A stretch of DNA of 64,000 bases, taken from positions 930,001-994,000 of the forward strand of contig NZ_JBBAYI010000001.1 of the NCBI RefSeq assembly GCF_037153985.1, written 5' to 3'. The position numbers were made by a program, and so were the translations under genes. Below the pieces are notes generated by a model. It did no database searches. It was not told the origin of the DNA and saw only the letters and a program-made list of their open reading frames with translations. The stretch comes from Emticicia sp037153985. GTDB taxonomy: Bacteria; Bacteroidota; Bacteroidia; Cytophagales; Spirosomataceae. Shown here piece by piece: positions 8,479-17,317 of the stretch; within the stretch, counting starts at the first letter, position 1, and every line of letters begins with the position of its first letter.

Positions 8479-9726
8479 TTATTTTTCAGTTTGTTTTGTG
8501 GTTGTATGAGAAGTTTCTGTTGCCAGTACCTCGTCAATATCACGATTAAATTCCTTTACAAACTCTTCATAATATTTTCCGGTTGCAGGCCCAGTATAAC
8601 CAGTATGAATTTTACTTACTTTTCCTTCCTTATCAATCAATATAGTTGTAGGAAAAGACAACACCGCACTTAAAGCAGGCAATGCTTTAGAAGCATAGTC
8701 TTTGTCGGCCAAGCCGGCAAAAAGTATATCATATTCAATTCCAAATCGTTTTTTCAGGATTTCAAGTCGGGTCTTGGCAAATTCCGGATCATTTTTTCGT
8801 TCAAATGCTAAGCCTATGATTTCGACTCCTCTTTTTCGGTTGGCCTTATACCAAGGGGCCAGAAAAGTGGCTTCATCAAGGCAATTCGGACACCAGCTAC
8901 CTAAAATTGTGACTACTACTGCCTTACCTTTATATTTGGCATCCTTTAACGAAACAGGTTTTCCTGTAAAAGCATCAGGAAATGTAAAATCGAATGTAGT
9001 ACCTTCTTTAATACTTGTGAGAGTGTAAGCATCAGGCAAAGTGGCTTTGTTGTTTCTAGTACCTTTTACAGCTTGCGCCCCACGAACATTTATCATTTCG
9101 GCAAGTAAATTATCACCACTTACTTTACCTTTAATCAATGAAGGACTTGAACCACTAAAGGCTGATAAATAAAACTCGTTGCCCTGTACTGTACCTTCAA
9201 AATAACGGTAGTCGCCTGTTGTAGTCAAAAAAGTACCTGTTAATTTATTTCCAAACTGTTCAAACACTCCCACTATTTTATTGCCTCCCTCTCCTATTGT
9301 AACATCCCAATTACCATGAAGGCTGACACTTGCTGCTTCGGGGTTCTCAAAAAAACGATACTTTTTTCCATATTCGGCCGAAAACTTAATTCCTTTATCT
9401 GGTTTAGACGTATTGAATTTTTTGAAAGTACCAGCCAGTGTATTCGGGTTGATAATTTTAGCTGCTAAAACAGCATCATAAATATCAACAGGAATAAATA
9501 AAGAATCTTGTTTTTGCGTAATTCCTTTCAATTCAAACCGTTCGGCCCCATTGAGTAAATACGCAGTTTTACCTTGAAGTTCAAAATTAAACGGTGCTTC
9601 TTGCCCGTTAGCTACTTTAAAAGTACCTCTCCACACTCCGATTTTCGGAGCTTTTTGTGCCTGTACCAGATTTAAAAGTGCCAAGCATAATGCCAAAAAT
9701 GTAGTCAGGAATCTCATATTTTTCAT
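8479..9726 (-). CDS. Periplasmic TlpA-like thiol-disulfide oxidoreductase with N-terminal beta domain
   Basis: About 415 residues. The ATG at 9726 is chosen because the promoter -7 element at 9742-9749 lies upstream of it and the longer in-frame start at 9744 falls inside that element. A signal peptide (MRFLTTFLALCLALLNLVQAQ) is followed by about 220 residues of beta-rich sequence. The C-terminal thioredoxin-like domain has the redox pair in GSWCPNCLDEATFL and a cis-Pro region at LSFPTTILIDKEGKV. TlpA/ResA relatives reduce disulfides or carry electrons in the periplasm. It has its own operator-controlled promoter, which places it in the same putative regulon as the Rrf2 gene. Confidence 0.85.
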   Translation of the reverse strand: MKNMRFLTTFLALCLALLNLVQAQKAPKIGVWRGTFKVANGQEAPFNFELQGKTAYLLNGAERFELKGITQKQDSLFIPVDIYDAVLAAKIINPNTLAGTFKKFNTSKPDKGIKFSAEYGKKYRFFENPEAASVSLHGNWDVTIGEGGNKIVGVFEQFGNKLTGTFLTTTGDYRYFEGTVQGNEFYLSAFSGSSPSLIKGKVSGDNLLAEMINVRGAQAVKGTRNNKATLPDAYTLTSIKEGTTFDFTFPDAFTGKPVSLKDAKYKGKAVVVTILGSWCPNCLDEATFLAPWYKANRKRGVEIIGLAFERKNDPEFAKTRLEILKKRFGIEYDILFAGLADKDYASKALPALSAVLSFPTTILIDKEGKVSKIHTGYTGPATGKYYEEFVKEFNRDIDEVLATETSHTTTKQTEK

Positions 9727-9741
9727 TGGTTTTAATTTAAA

Positions 9742-9780
9742 CAAAGATATAAACTATTAATCTATTTAATTTATAGATTA
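9742..9780 (-). promoter_or_regulatory. Promoter with Rrf2-type operator, upstream of the TlpA-like gene
   Basis: Minus-strand -7 element TATCTTTG at 9742-9749. A perfect inverted repeat, TAATCTAT-N7-ATAGATTA, lies at 9758-9780 and starts 8 bp upstream of the -7 box, covering the -33 position. Confidence 0.65.
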
Positions 9781-9833
9781 TATATTTATTTCTTAACATT
9801 TTTGACTACTCACAGAGTTCACTGAGATAAAAA

Positions 9834-9871
9834 AAGCGTGGTTCTGAGCAATTGACTCTAGAACCACGCTT
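9834..9871 (-). terminator. Terminator of the YeiH-like gene
   Basis: AAGCGTGGTTCT (9834-9845) and AGAACCACGCTT (9860-9871) form a perfect 12-bp stem. On the minus strand it is followed by a run of T. It lies 27 bp after the stop at 9898. Confidence 0.85.
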
Positions 9872-9897
9872 GGCATTATGCGTGAAATACAGTTTTA

Positions 9898-11157
9898 CTA
9901 TCTGAACAAAAGATAAGCGATAATGAGCGTAATAAAAATATTAAAAGTTTGTGCGAGCAGAAAAGCATATAATGGCTTTTTGCTGTCTTTATTGAATAAA
10001 TCCGAGAAATTAGTTTCCAGACCGATACTCGTGAAAGCAAGCGCAAACCATAACCCCTGAATGCTTTTCAGGTTATCTTTTACACCTTTTACAGTTTCGG
10101 GCGACACCACAAAAGAGAATAACAAAGAAGCCGCCACAAAGCCAAGAACAAATTTTGGGAAACGCTCCCAGATTACGCCAAGTGATGGTTTTGTGTTAGT
10201 ATCTTTTGCTAAAGGGTTGTTGGTGTATGTCCAGTATACTGAAATACCAAAAGCGGCTACCCCTAATAATACGTTCTGGGCAAACTTCACTATTGTACTA
10301 ACTTTAACGGCGGCTTCGCCCACCATTGTACCCGAAGCAATTACTGCTCCTGTGGTGTCGATTGTTCCTCCTAGCCATGCCCCTGTTACCTCTTGCGAAA
10401 GCCCCAATAATTTAGCTACATAAGGCATAAATAACATCATCGGAATAGCTGTAATCAAAACAAGCGAAATGACATACGAAAGTTTTTTAGAATCACCTTT
10501 AATTGCGCCTGAAGTGGCAATTGCAGCAGAAACACCACAGATTGAGACAGCACTTGAAAGCATAACACCCATTTCTTCGTCGATACCCATTTTTCTGGAA
10601 ACCCAGAAAGCAAAATACCAAACTGAAACTACTACAAGCAAGGCTTGAATCATGCCTAAAGAGCCAGCTTCAAGAATATCAGAAAACAGCACACTTGTGC
10701 CTAGTATTACCAATCCTATTTTTACAAATACTTCGGTTGATAAGGCATTTTTGAGCCATTCGGGTAACTGCATGGTATTACCAATGAGTAGGCCTATTAG
10801 CAAACTGAATATTACCGCTTCAAGATTCAGGCTTTTAACAGTGCCGTTTCCGGCAATAATCAAGGCCAGTATCGTAAGCAAATACACCACAGGTAACCCC
10901 GTTACAAAGGGTTTCACTGGTTTACGCATCAGCAAAGCACCAGCAACAGCAACTATCATAACGGCTAGTAATTGAATAAGAATTTTTTGCAGATTACCGA
11001 TGGCTAATACTTTCTCAAATAAATCGGTTGTATTTTTCCAACCAAAGGAAGGTGTTGGCAACAGGAAGCCTGCAAGAGCGAATAAAATAATAGCAAAACC
11101 CAAGACGACGACTGTCCAATCTTCGGTTAAGGCAATTTTTTTAGTAGGGGTTGACAT
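9898..11157 (-). CDS. YeiH-family putative sulfate/sulfonate exporter
   Basis: A 419-residue integral membrane protein with about ten to eleven hydrophobic segments. The family signature is seen in LLIGLLIGNTMQLPEWLKNALSTEVFVKIGLVILGTSVLF and in the downstream SAVSICGVSAAIATSGAIKGD and GAWLGGTIDTTGAVIASG. The family (UPF0324, conserved hypothetical 698) is often annotated as a putative sulfate exporter, but direct biochemical proof is limited. The neighbours (Rrf2 regulator, metY, thiol proteins) fit a sulfur or redox role. No copy of the shared operator was found before this gene; it may be read from its own promoter or follow the flavin oxidoreductase gene 76 bp upstream. Confidence 0.85.
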   Translation of the reverse strand: MSTPTKKIALTEDWTVVVLGFAIILFALAGFLLPTPSFGWKNTTDLFEKVLAIGNLQKILIQLLAVMIVAVAGALLMRKPVKPFVTGLPVVYLLTILALIIAGNGTVKSLNLEAVIFSLLIGLLIGNTMQLPEWLKNALSTEVFVKIGLVILGTSVLFSDILEAGSLGMIQALLVVVSVWYFAFWVSRKMGIDEEMGVMLSSAVSICGVSAAIATSGAIKGDSKKLSYVISLVLITAIPMMLFMPYVAKLLGLSQEVTGAWLGGTIDTTGAVIASGTMVGEAAVKVSTIVKFAQNVLLGVAAFGISVYWTYTNNPLAKDTNTKPSLGVIWERFPKFVLGFVAASLLFSFVVSPETVKGVKDNLKSIQGLWFALAFTSIGLETNFSDLFNKDSKKPLYAFLLAQTFNIFITLIIAYLLFR

Positions 11158-11233
11158 ACGTTAGAGTGATTAGAGTGTGTTTTTCGGCTGAAATATAAGC
11201 AATTCTTTATAAAATTCTGTTCCTTACACGCTC

Positions 11234-12655
11234 CTAAAATAAATCTTTGAGTACTCGCTGTGCTGCATGATACCCACACATACCATGTACCCCTCCACCG
11301 GGCGGCGTAGACGATGAACAGATATAAAGCCCTTTTGTAGAGGTACGGTAGGGTGACCACCGTAGAGCTGGACGCGTAAATAACTGGCTGAGGTCTAATA
11401 TTCCACCATTAATATCACCTCCTACATAATTTGGATTATACTCCTCCATTTGGGTTGTATTCATGGTGTGTCGGGCCAGAATACGCTCCCTGAAACCCGG
11501 AGCAAATCTTTCAATCTGTTTTTCGACAACATCTATCATGTTTCTGGTTGAATGTGCCGGTACATGGCAATACCCCCAAAGCGTGTGTTTTCCTTCGGGC
11601 GCGCGGCTTTTATCAACAATACTTTGCTGAGCCAGAAGTACAAACGGCTTTTCAGGGTGCTTTCCATGCCATGTTTGTTGTTCGCTCAGCGCAATTTCTT
11701 GAAGAGTGCCACCAATATGCACCGTTCCTGCCGAAAGACAACTATTTGCCATAAATGGTACAGGCTCGGCTAAAGCCCAATCGACTTTGAAAACTCCCAT
11801 GCCATACCTATATCTTTCCAATTGCCTCTGGTAAGTAGAAGAAAAGGTATGGCCCGCAATCTGCAATAATTGTCTGGGAGTTACATCAAATAATATAGTT
11901 GTTGATGAAGGTAATTGCTGCAAGGATTTTACATAAAAACTGGTTTCTATTTTGCCTCCAATAGACCGAAAATACGAAGTCAGCGCGTTGGCTATTTGCT
12001 GTGACCCACCTTTGGGAACAGGCCAGCCGTACACGTTTCCTGCTGCCATCAGTACCAGTGCTATTGCAGACGTAGTAAGTTTGTTTAATGAGAGCATAGA
12101 ATGTGCCGCCATTCCAGCCCATAACCCCTTAGCTTGCTGAGTAGAAAAACATTTTGCCAAAACACTTGCCGGCCATAATGCTTTCAGGCCAAATCTGGTA
12201 TAACCCAGTATGTTTTCAGGTAGGTGCAATGGGGCCAGAATATCGTTTATCAGACTAGGGAAATTATCTACTAATGCCTTCATAAGCCTTGTATATTTAC
12301 CCTTATCTGTTCCTAAAGCCGTTGCGGTAGCATGAATAGAACGAGTCAACAAAGCGGCTGAACCATCATCAAAAGGATGTGCTGCTGCCACCGGAGGCTG
12401 AATAAATTCGAGACCATGCGCGTGTAATGGTAAAGTTCTGAAAAATGGTGATGCCGCTGCTAAGGGGTGAATGGCAGAACATATATCATGGATAAAGCCC
12501 GGTAATGTTAGCTCGGCAGAACGAAGCCCCCCTCCTATGGTTGATTTGCCCTCGAGTAACAGAACTGAAAGCCCTTTCTGTTGCAGGGCAATAGCTGCCG
12601 ATAACCCATTTGGCCCTGACCCTACTACTATTGCATCAAAATCTTTTTTTCCCAT
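11234..12655 (-). CDS. FAD-dependent oxidoreductase (phytoene desaturase/PYROXD2-like)
   Basis: About 473 residues. The start at 12655 (MGKKDFDAIVVGSG) is preferred over the upstream in-frame ATG at 12673 because the dinucleotide-binding strand begins directly after it. The Rossmann motif VVGSGPNGLSAAIALQQKG binds FAD. The C-terminal half has TPRQLLQIAGHTF and YVGGDINGGILDL, and the final CSSSTPPGGGVHGMCGYHAAQ matches the second FAD contact of the CrtI/PYROXD2 group. Members act as desaturases or poorly characterised oxidases. No carotenoid genes are nearby, so a pigment role is not supported here. It lies between the YeiH-like and Rrf2 genes on the same strand. Confidence 0.8.
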   Translation of the reverse strand: MGKKDFDAIVVGSGPNGLSAAIALQQKGLSVLLLEGKSTIGGGLRSAELTLPGFIHDICSAIHPLAAASPFFRTLPLHAHGLEFIQPPVAAAHPFDDGSAALLTRSIHATATALGTDKGKYTRLMKALVDNFPSLINDILAPLHLPENILGYTRFGLKALWPASVLAKCFSTQQAKGLWAGMAAHSMLSLNKLTTSAIALVLMAAGNVYGWPVPKGGSQQIANALTSYFRSIGGKIETSFYVKSLQQLPSSTTILFDVTPRQLLQIAGHTFSSTYQRQLERYRYGMGVFKVDWALAEPVPFMANSCLSAGTVHIGGTLQEIALSEQQTWHGKHPEKPFVLLAQQSIVDKSRAPEGKHTLWGYCHVPAHSTRNMIDVVEKQIERFAPGFRERILARHTMNTTQMEEYNPNYVGGDINGGILDLSQLFTRPALRWSPYRTSTKGLYICSSSTPPGGGVHGMCGYHAAQRVLKDLF

Positions 12656-12766
12656 TATATATTTCTTTATCAATCTTTTCAGTAGTAAGCGAATAAATTT
12701 TTATGCCACCCACTCACTACTTCAGATAACTCTGCTGAGATTTTAAAGTTTTAATAAATAGGTCTA

Positions 12767-13201
12767 TTATGCGAGTACCAGTTCTTTTTTATTCACAAAA
12801 TCAAGCAATGTAGTATTTTCATACACTTTTAAGTTGGCATCTCGCACTTTTATCATAATGGGTCGAATCGGGCAGGTTTCTTCGTCACCACAATCATCAC
12901 ATTTATCATAATAATAGATCGAGACACAAAGTGTTGGCGCAATAGGTCCATCTGTAATACGTAAAATGCGTGCAAGGGTTATCTTGCCAGGTTCGATACT
13001 TAGCGAATAACCGCCATTTTTCCCTTTATGGCTAGTCAATAAACCATTATTGCGGAGTTCGAGCAGGATAGTTTCCAGAAACTTTCTTGGGATATTCTCT
13101 TCACTTGCAATATCTGTTACAGTTAGTGATTCTTTTTCACCATACTTTTCAGCCAGTATTTTTAAGGCTTTCAGGGCATATTTTGCTTTTTTAGAAATCA
13201 T
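12767..13201 (-). CDS. Rrf2-family transcriptional regulator with four cysteines
   Basis: A 144-residue Rrf2-family winged-helix regulator. The HTH lies in about residues 25-60 (VTDIASEENIPRKFLETILLELRNNGLL), with the typical Rrf2 wing HKGKNGGYSL. Cysteines stand at 92, 101, 104 and 110 (C-x8-C-x2-C-x5-C), where IscR and NsrR carry three ligands for an iron-sulfur cluster, so a redox or Fe-S sensor is likely. The spacing differs from IscR (C-x5-C-x5-C). An operator-like inverted repeat lies 151 bp upstream and recurs at three other promoters, which points to autoregulation. Neighbouring metY and thiol genes suggest a sulfur or oxidative stress signal. Confidence 0.9.
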   Translation of the reverse strand: MISKKAKYALKALKILAEKYGEKESLTVTDIASEENIPRKFLETILLELRNNGLLTSHKGKNGGYSLSIEPGKITLARILRITDGPIAPTLCVSIYYYDKCDDCGDEETCPIRPIMIKVRDANLKVYENTTLLDFVNKKELVLA

Positions 13202-13328
13202 GGTGTTTGTTGATAAATGTAATTGATAATGAAGTTTATAGTTTAGTTATTGCCTATGCTATTATCTGGTTTTATGTAGTAAACTACGGTGGTTATGCTA
13301 CTTCAATCCAGATAGTTTGTTTATCATA

Positions 13329-13374
13329 CAAATATAAAATATATTTCTATAAAATCTATCAATTTAGTAGATTA
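13329..13374 (-). promoter_or_regulatory. Promoter with Rrf2-type operator, upstream of the Rrf2 gene
   Basis: Minus-strand -7 element TATATTTG at 13329-13336. The operator AAATCTAT-N7-GTAGATTA at 13352-13374 starts 15 bp upstream, the same spacing as at the peroxiredoxin-like gene. The leader to the ATG at 13201 is about 125 bp. Between 13202 and 13571 I see only this promoter, the hairpin at 13433-13467 and a second small hairpin at 13532-13551. Confidence 0.65.
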
Positions 13375-13432
13375 ATTTATTGAAATATATCATGGGCTAT
13401 TAAGAGGTCAGTGAGTGAAATATTTATAAAAA

Positions 13433-13467
13433 AATCTGACTTGGCTAATGTCAAGCCAAGCCAGATT
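13433..13467 (-). terminator. Terminator-like hairpin between DUF1684 and Rrf2 genes
   Basis: AATCTGACTTGGC (13433-13445) pairs with GCCAAGCCAGATT (13455-13467) with one wobble, followed on the minus strand by seven T. The stem core resembles that of the hairpin at 15942-15970. Confidence 0.75.
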
Positions 13468-13571
13468 GCCTCATTAGTTTATTAAAACAACGAAGCTTAT
13501 CAGAGTACAACTAAACCACGTTGTGCTTTTGACAGACCGTACGGGGTCTGTGTTCCTGTAAGGATATATCT

Positions 13572-14468
13572 TTAGTGATGACCATAGTTTTTTTCACCTG
13601 CATAAACAGTAACCGGCAACACATTTTGTTTTGGTGGTAACGGACACGTAGCGTAAGGCGTAAAGGCACAAGGAGGGTTTATAGCCTTATTGAAATCAAG
13701 GTATACGATGCCGTTTGCATCTGGCTTGTCGGTATATAAAAATCTGCCTGCGCCGTAGGTTTGTTTTTTATTGGTTTTATCGGCAAATATGATAAATAAT
13801 CCAGCCGTATCGTTTAAAGCATCTAGGCTATACTGTTTTCCGTGTATTGAAAATACAACTTTACCGGGTGAATCCTGCAAAGTTGTTTGCCCAAGAACAT
13901 CCAGTACTGCAATTTTCTTATTTTCTTCTTGTACGAATTTTGCTTTTATTTTCCAGTTGGCATCAATCGGGAATGTTTCAATACCTGTAAATTCTTTCAG
14001 AAAAGGGCTGTCAAGGTCTCGTAGCCGAACCCCATACTTATTACCTCTTTTAATAATAAACCATCGTAACGATTGGTGTTTCAAGATAATATTTTCTTCT
14101 GAAGGAAAAATCTTCAAGTTGGTTACAGGCTCATTACCATTAAATATTGCTTTTTCTGGTGTAGTTTCTAAAAATACCTCTCCTTTGTCCAGAGTAAATG
14201 TACCGAGAGATTCTTCGCTTTTACCTTTAGGAAAAACAATTGCATTGGTTTTAGCAGCTCCGAATGTATTTTTGCCTTCTTCTAACCAGTAAAGGCCAGC
14301 CAGATTTAACCACCCATCTTCTTTTTTGAGGTTTTCAATGCGGCTTCGATGCCATTCTTTTACTTCTTCTTCATAAGGTGTGCCTGATTTAACTGACTTC
14401 AAACCCATTGAAGCTACGCATAAAAAGGCAAATAAAGGCAGCAGAAGAGGCATCGACTTGTTGTTCAT
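13572..14468 (-). CDS. DUF1684 domain-containing exported protein
   Basis: A 298-residue protein with an N-terminal signal sequence (MNNKSMPLLLPLFAFLCVASMGLKS), then the DUF1684 pattern: a charged entry (EEEVKEWHRSRIENLKKEDGWLNLAGLYWLEEGKNTFG), KHQSLRWFIIKRGNKYGVRLRDLDS in the middle, and the conserved C-terminal DFNKAINPPCAFTPYATCPLPPKQN. The molecular function of DUF1684 is unknown to me. It lies between metY and the Rrf2 gene on the minus strand, with hairpins on both sides, so it is likely a single-gene unit. Confidence 0.85.
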   Translation of the reverse strand: MNNKSMPLLLPLFAFLCVASMGLKSVKSGTPYEEEVKEWHRSRIENLKKEDGWLNLAGLYWLEEGKNTFGAAKTNAIVFPKGKSEESLGTFTLDKGEVFLETTPEKAIFNGNEPVTNLKIFPSEENIILKHQSLRWFIIKRGNKYGVRLRDLDSPFLKEFTGIETFPIDANWKIKAKFVQEENKKIAVLDVLGQTTLQDSPGKVVFSIHGKQYSLDALNDTAGLFIIFADKTNKKQTYGAGRFLYTDKPDANGIVYLDFNKAINPPCAFTPYATCPLPPKQNVLPVTVYAGEKNYGHH

Positions 14469-14519
14469 CTTGACAGAAGACGTTGATAATTAGTAATGAA
14501 GTAAATTTTTTGTAGAATT

Positions 14520-14553
14520 AACTCCACTCATACAACAAGTTATGAGTGGAGTT
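14520..14553. terminator. Terminator after metY
   Basis: AACTCCACTCATA (14520-14532) and TATGAGTGGAGTT (14541-14553) form a perfect 13-bp stem with an 8-base loop, 7 bp after the metY stop at 14560. The T-rich side lies towards metY on the plus strand, so the minus-strand U-tract is weak. Confidence 0.65.
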
Positions 14554-14559
14554 TTATTT

Positions 14560-15846
14560 TTATAGACTTGCCAATGCTTGTTCAATATCGGCTTTGATGT
14601 CGTCGATGTGTTCAATACCTACCGAAACGCGTAATCCGGTTGGTTGCACACCTGCTGTTAATTGTTCAGCGTCAGACAACTGCGAGTGAGTAGTTGACGC
14701 CGGATGAATAATCAATGTTTTTGAATCTCCAACGTTTGCCAGATGACTAATCAGTTTCAGGCTATCTACAAACTTAGAAGCTCTTGCCTTATCTCCTTTC
14801 AACTTGAATGATAATACACCACCAAACCCTCTGGTAAGGTATTTGTTAGCCAATTCATGGTATGGATTTTCAGGTAAGCCCAGATAATTTACACTTTCAA
14901 CCTGCTCTAATGACTGTAACCATTGTGCAAGTTTCAGGGCGTTTTCGCTGATTCTTTCGACCCTCAGTGTAAGCGTTTCAAGACCTTGCAATAATAAGAA
15001 TGAATTGAATGGGCTTTGTGATGGACCCCAATCTCTTAAACCTTCAACTCTGGCTCTGATAATGAACTGAATATTGCCGAAAGGCCCGCCTATCCCGAAA
15101 ACATCGTTTAGCACAAGGCCATGATAACTTGGCGACGGTTCGGTAAATTGTGGAAACTTGCCATTTCCCCAGTTGTAATTTCCGGCATCTACAATAACAC
15201 CACCCATAGTAGTACCATGTCCGCCAATCCATTTAGTAGCCGACTCAACCACTACGTTAGCTCCGTATTTAATAGGCTGAGCAATGGCTCCTGCTGCTCC
15301 GAATGTGTTGTCAACAATGAGTGGCAAATCATATTTCTGAGCTAATTTGGCAAAGGCTTCAAAGTCAGGCACATTAAAGCCCGGATTACCGATAGTTTCA
15401 AGATAAATAAACTTAGTTTTTTCATCAATCAGTTTTTCAAAACTTTCTACTTTGTCGCCATCGGCAAATCTTGCTTCAACGCCAATATTTTTAAAAGAAT
15501 TTTTAAACTGGTTATAAGAACCACCATACAGAAACGAAGTAGTAACAAAGTTATCGCCTACGGTTGTAATGTTATTAATAGCCACAAACTGTGCAGCATG
15601 CCCTGACCCCACTGCCAAAGCTGCTACTCCACCCTCAAGGGCAGCAATGCGTTTTTCGAACACATCGTTGGTAGGGTTCATGATTCTTGTATAGATATTT
15701 CCGAATTCTTTTAAGGCAAAAAGATTTGCGCCATGTTCGGCATTATTAAATACGTAAGAACTTGTCTGATAAATAGGTACTGCACGTGAATTGGTAGTAG
15801 GGTCAATCTCCTGACCTGCGTGTAACTGAAGGGTTTCAAACTGCAT
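14560..15846 (-). CDS. metY: O-acetylhomoserine aminocarboxypropyltransferase (sulfhydrylase)
   Basis: A 428-residue PLP enzyme of the Cys/Met metabolism family. MetY uses sulfide and O-acetylhomoserine to make homocysteine in methionine synthesis. Seen in the sequence: the opening ETLQLHAGQEIDPTTNSRAVPIYQTSSYVF, the Tyr/Arg contacts in FGNIYTRIMNPTNDVFEKRIAALEGG, the phosphate-binding GSGHAAQF, Asp in PLIVDNTFGAAG, and the PLP lysine in ESATKWIGGHGTTMGG. The length and the GGHGT context fit MetY better than MetB or MetC. It is preceded by a hairpin and shows no copy of the shared operator in its 170-bp upstream region, where I also see no SAM riboswitch. Confidence 0.93.
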   Translation of the reverse strand: MQFETLQLHAGQEIDPTTNSRAVPIYQTSSYVFNNAEHGANLFALKEFGNIYTRIMNPTNDVFEKRIAALEGGVAALAVGSGHAAQFVAINNITTVGDNFVTTSFLYGGSYNQFKNSFKNIGVEARFADGDKVESFEKLIDEKTKFIYLETIGNPGFNVPDFEAFAKLAQKYDLPLIVDNTFGAAGAIAQPIKYGANVVVESATKWIGGHGTTMGGVIVDAGNYNWGNGKFPQFTEPSPSYHGLVLNDVFGIGGPFGNIQFIIRARVEGLRDWGPSQSPFNSFLLLQGLETLTLRVERISENALKLAQWLQSLEQVESVNYLGLPENPYHELANKYLTRGFGGVLSFKLKGDKARASKFVDSLKLISHLANVGDSKTLIIHPASTTHSQLSDAEQLTAGVQPTGLRVSVGIEHIDDIKADIEQALASL

Positions 15847-15941
15847 AATTTTAAAATGGTTTTGTGAGAATTAATTTTAAAATTTAAATATACTGATAAA
15901 ACTACACTACATAAAAGATATGGTAGCTAGATTGTAAAGAT

Positions 15942-15970
15942 TTAGCTTGGCTAAATACTAGCCAAGCCAA
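15942..15970 (-). terminator. Terminator-like hairpin after the fatty acid hydroxylase gene
   Basis: TTAGCTTGGCTA (15942-15953) pairs with TAGCCAAGCCAA (15959-15970) with one wobble and a 5-base loop. It lies about 48 bp after the stop at 16018. The stem core resembles the hairpin at 13433-13467. The T-tract is modest. Confidence 0.55.
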
Positions 15971-16017
15971 TCTGGCAATGATAACCTGTTATAATAATCC
16001 AATCTTCCGCTATTGAT

Positions 16018-17241
16018 TTATACTCTTTTACCATAAATAAGGCTTAAATATTGCTTCTGCAAACTTGAAAAATAAGCCAAAGAAATCATTAACAACAACA
16101 CTGCCATGCCTATGAGTGTAGGGTCAGGAAAATAGTAAAAGGCACTAATTACTACCATACTTGCCCGTACAAATTCAAGATAAAACACCCAGCGTCTTTG
16201 TTCCAGAATGGCTCCACAATTAATCAGGCTTACTAGTATGAAAAGAGCTATCGTGGTTTGCAAAAACAAGGGTATGTAATGCTCGAACAACAATAATAAA
16301 AACAATATAACCGCCATCAATGAAATTTGTGCAATAACATAGTACCTGAATTTTGTTGTGTGAGCCTGTACTTTTCTGACGGCCAGAAATTTTTGTTCAG
16401 CCTTTGCTCTCAGTTCAGGATTAAAATCAGATGGACGACCAAAAATAACTTTCAGTTTGTTCAAAAGCCCTGTTTGCGCTTTTGCAGCATAAGCTATTTC
16501 TACCAGAAAGTGAAAATGCTGCCATAAAAAACTATAACTGCCTAATTGTTTGGTAAGCCCATAGGTAGGTTCTTCTTTTTCTTCCGCAAAGGTTCCGAAT
16601 AGTTTATCCCAGATAATGAACATATCTCCATAGTTCTTATCCAGATACTGTTCGTTGCTGGCATGATGCACCCGATGATGCGAAGGCGTAACCATGATAT
16701 ATTCTAACAAACCAAGTTTACCAATCAGACGGGTATGTGTAAAAAAAGGGTAAATGCCATGTACTAACAGAATGGTAGTAATCATTTCGGCAGGAAAACC
16801 GATAACCGGCAATACCGACCAGAATGAAGTCCGCACAACTGCCTGAAAAATAGTAATGCGTGTAGCTGCTGTATAATTGAACTCTTCACTTTGATGATGT
16901 ACCACATGAAAACCCCAGAATAAATTAATTTCATGCCCGAAACGATGATACCAATACCATAAAAAATCAGTAGCTAGCAAGAGGGCAATCCATAACAGGA
17001 TACTGGGTTGAATATCAAAAATTGCAAAATGTTTGTGCAGATAATCATAGAAAAAATAAAAACCTCCGGCTGTAAACAAATCAATAAGCCGCTCGGCTAT
17101 ACCTACATTAATATTGGCTATTGAGCTATTAAACTTGAAATAAGATTTTTTGCCTTGTTTCTGGGCTACATAATATTCAAGCCAGATAAAAAACAAAAAA
17201 AATGGAACAGCGAATGCTAAATAATTAATAACCATTTTCAA
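16018..17241 (-). CDS. Sterol desaturase/fatty acid hydroxylase family membrane protein
   Basis: A 407-residue integral membrane protein with the histidine clusters of the fatty acid hydroxylase superfamily that hold a di-iron centre: WYHRFGHEINLFW, GFHVVHHQSEEFN and PSHHRVHHASNEQY, with further conserved DKNYGDMFIIWDKLFGTF. Hydrophobic segments flank these motifs, and about four more segments form a C-terminal extension (residues ~300-400) that is not needed for the core domain. Members hydroxylate or desaturate lipids using molecular oxygen. The tRNA gene and the shared operator lie upstream on the same strand, so read-through from that promoter is possible. Confidence 0.85.
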   Translation of the reverse strand: MKMVINYLAFAVPFFLFFIWLEYYVAQKQGKKSYFKFNSSIANINVGIAERLIDLFTAGGFYFFYDYLHKHFAIFDIQPSILLWIALLLATDFLWYWYHRFGHEINLFWGFHVVHHQSEEFNYTAATRITIFQAVVRTSFWSVLPVIGFPAEMITTILLVHGIYPFFTHTRLIGKLGLLEYIMVTPSHHRVHHASNEQYLDKNYGDMFIIWDKLFGTFAEEKEEPTYGLTKQLGSYSFLWQHFHFLVEIAYAAKAQTGLLNKLKVIFGRPSDFNPELRAKAEQKFLAVRKVQAHTTKFRYYVIAQISLMAVILFLLLLFEHYIPLFLQTTIALFILVSLINCGAILEQRRWVFYLEFVRASMVVISAFYYFPDPTLIGMAVLLLMISLAYFSSLQKQYLSLIYGKRV

Positions 17242-17317
17242 GTGAGGATTAAGGTAAATAAAAATACTGAACCAAACACTGATAAAACGCCCGAATCAAT
17301 ATTAAACCTATCTATTG

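Noticed and set aside
12471..12746. Plus-strand ORF opposite the start of the flavin oxidoreductase gene
   Set aside because: Shadow ORF; the minus-strand FAD motif is unambiguous.
13771..14292. Plus-strand ORF of 173 codons opposite the DUF1684 gene
   Set aside because: Shadow of the real minus-strand gene; no family and no promoter.
15847..16017. Possible SAM riboswitch upstream of metY
   Set aside because: Only the hairpin at 15942-15970 is found, and no SAM-I or SAM-II type conserved elements could be identified.
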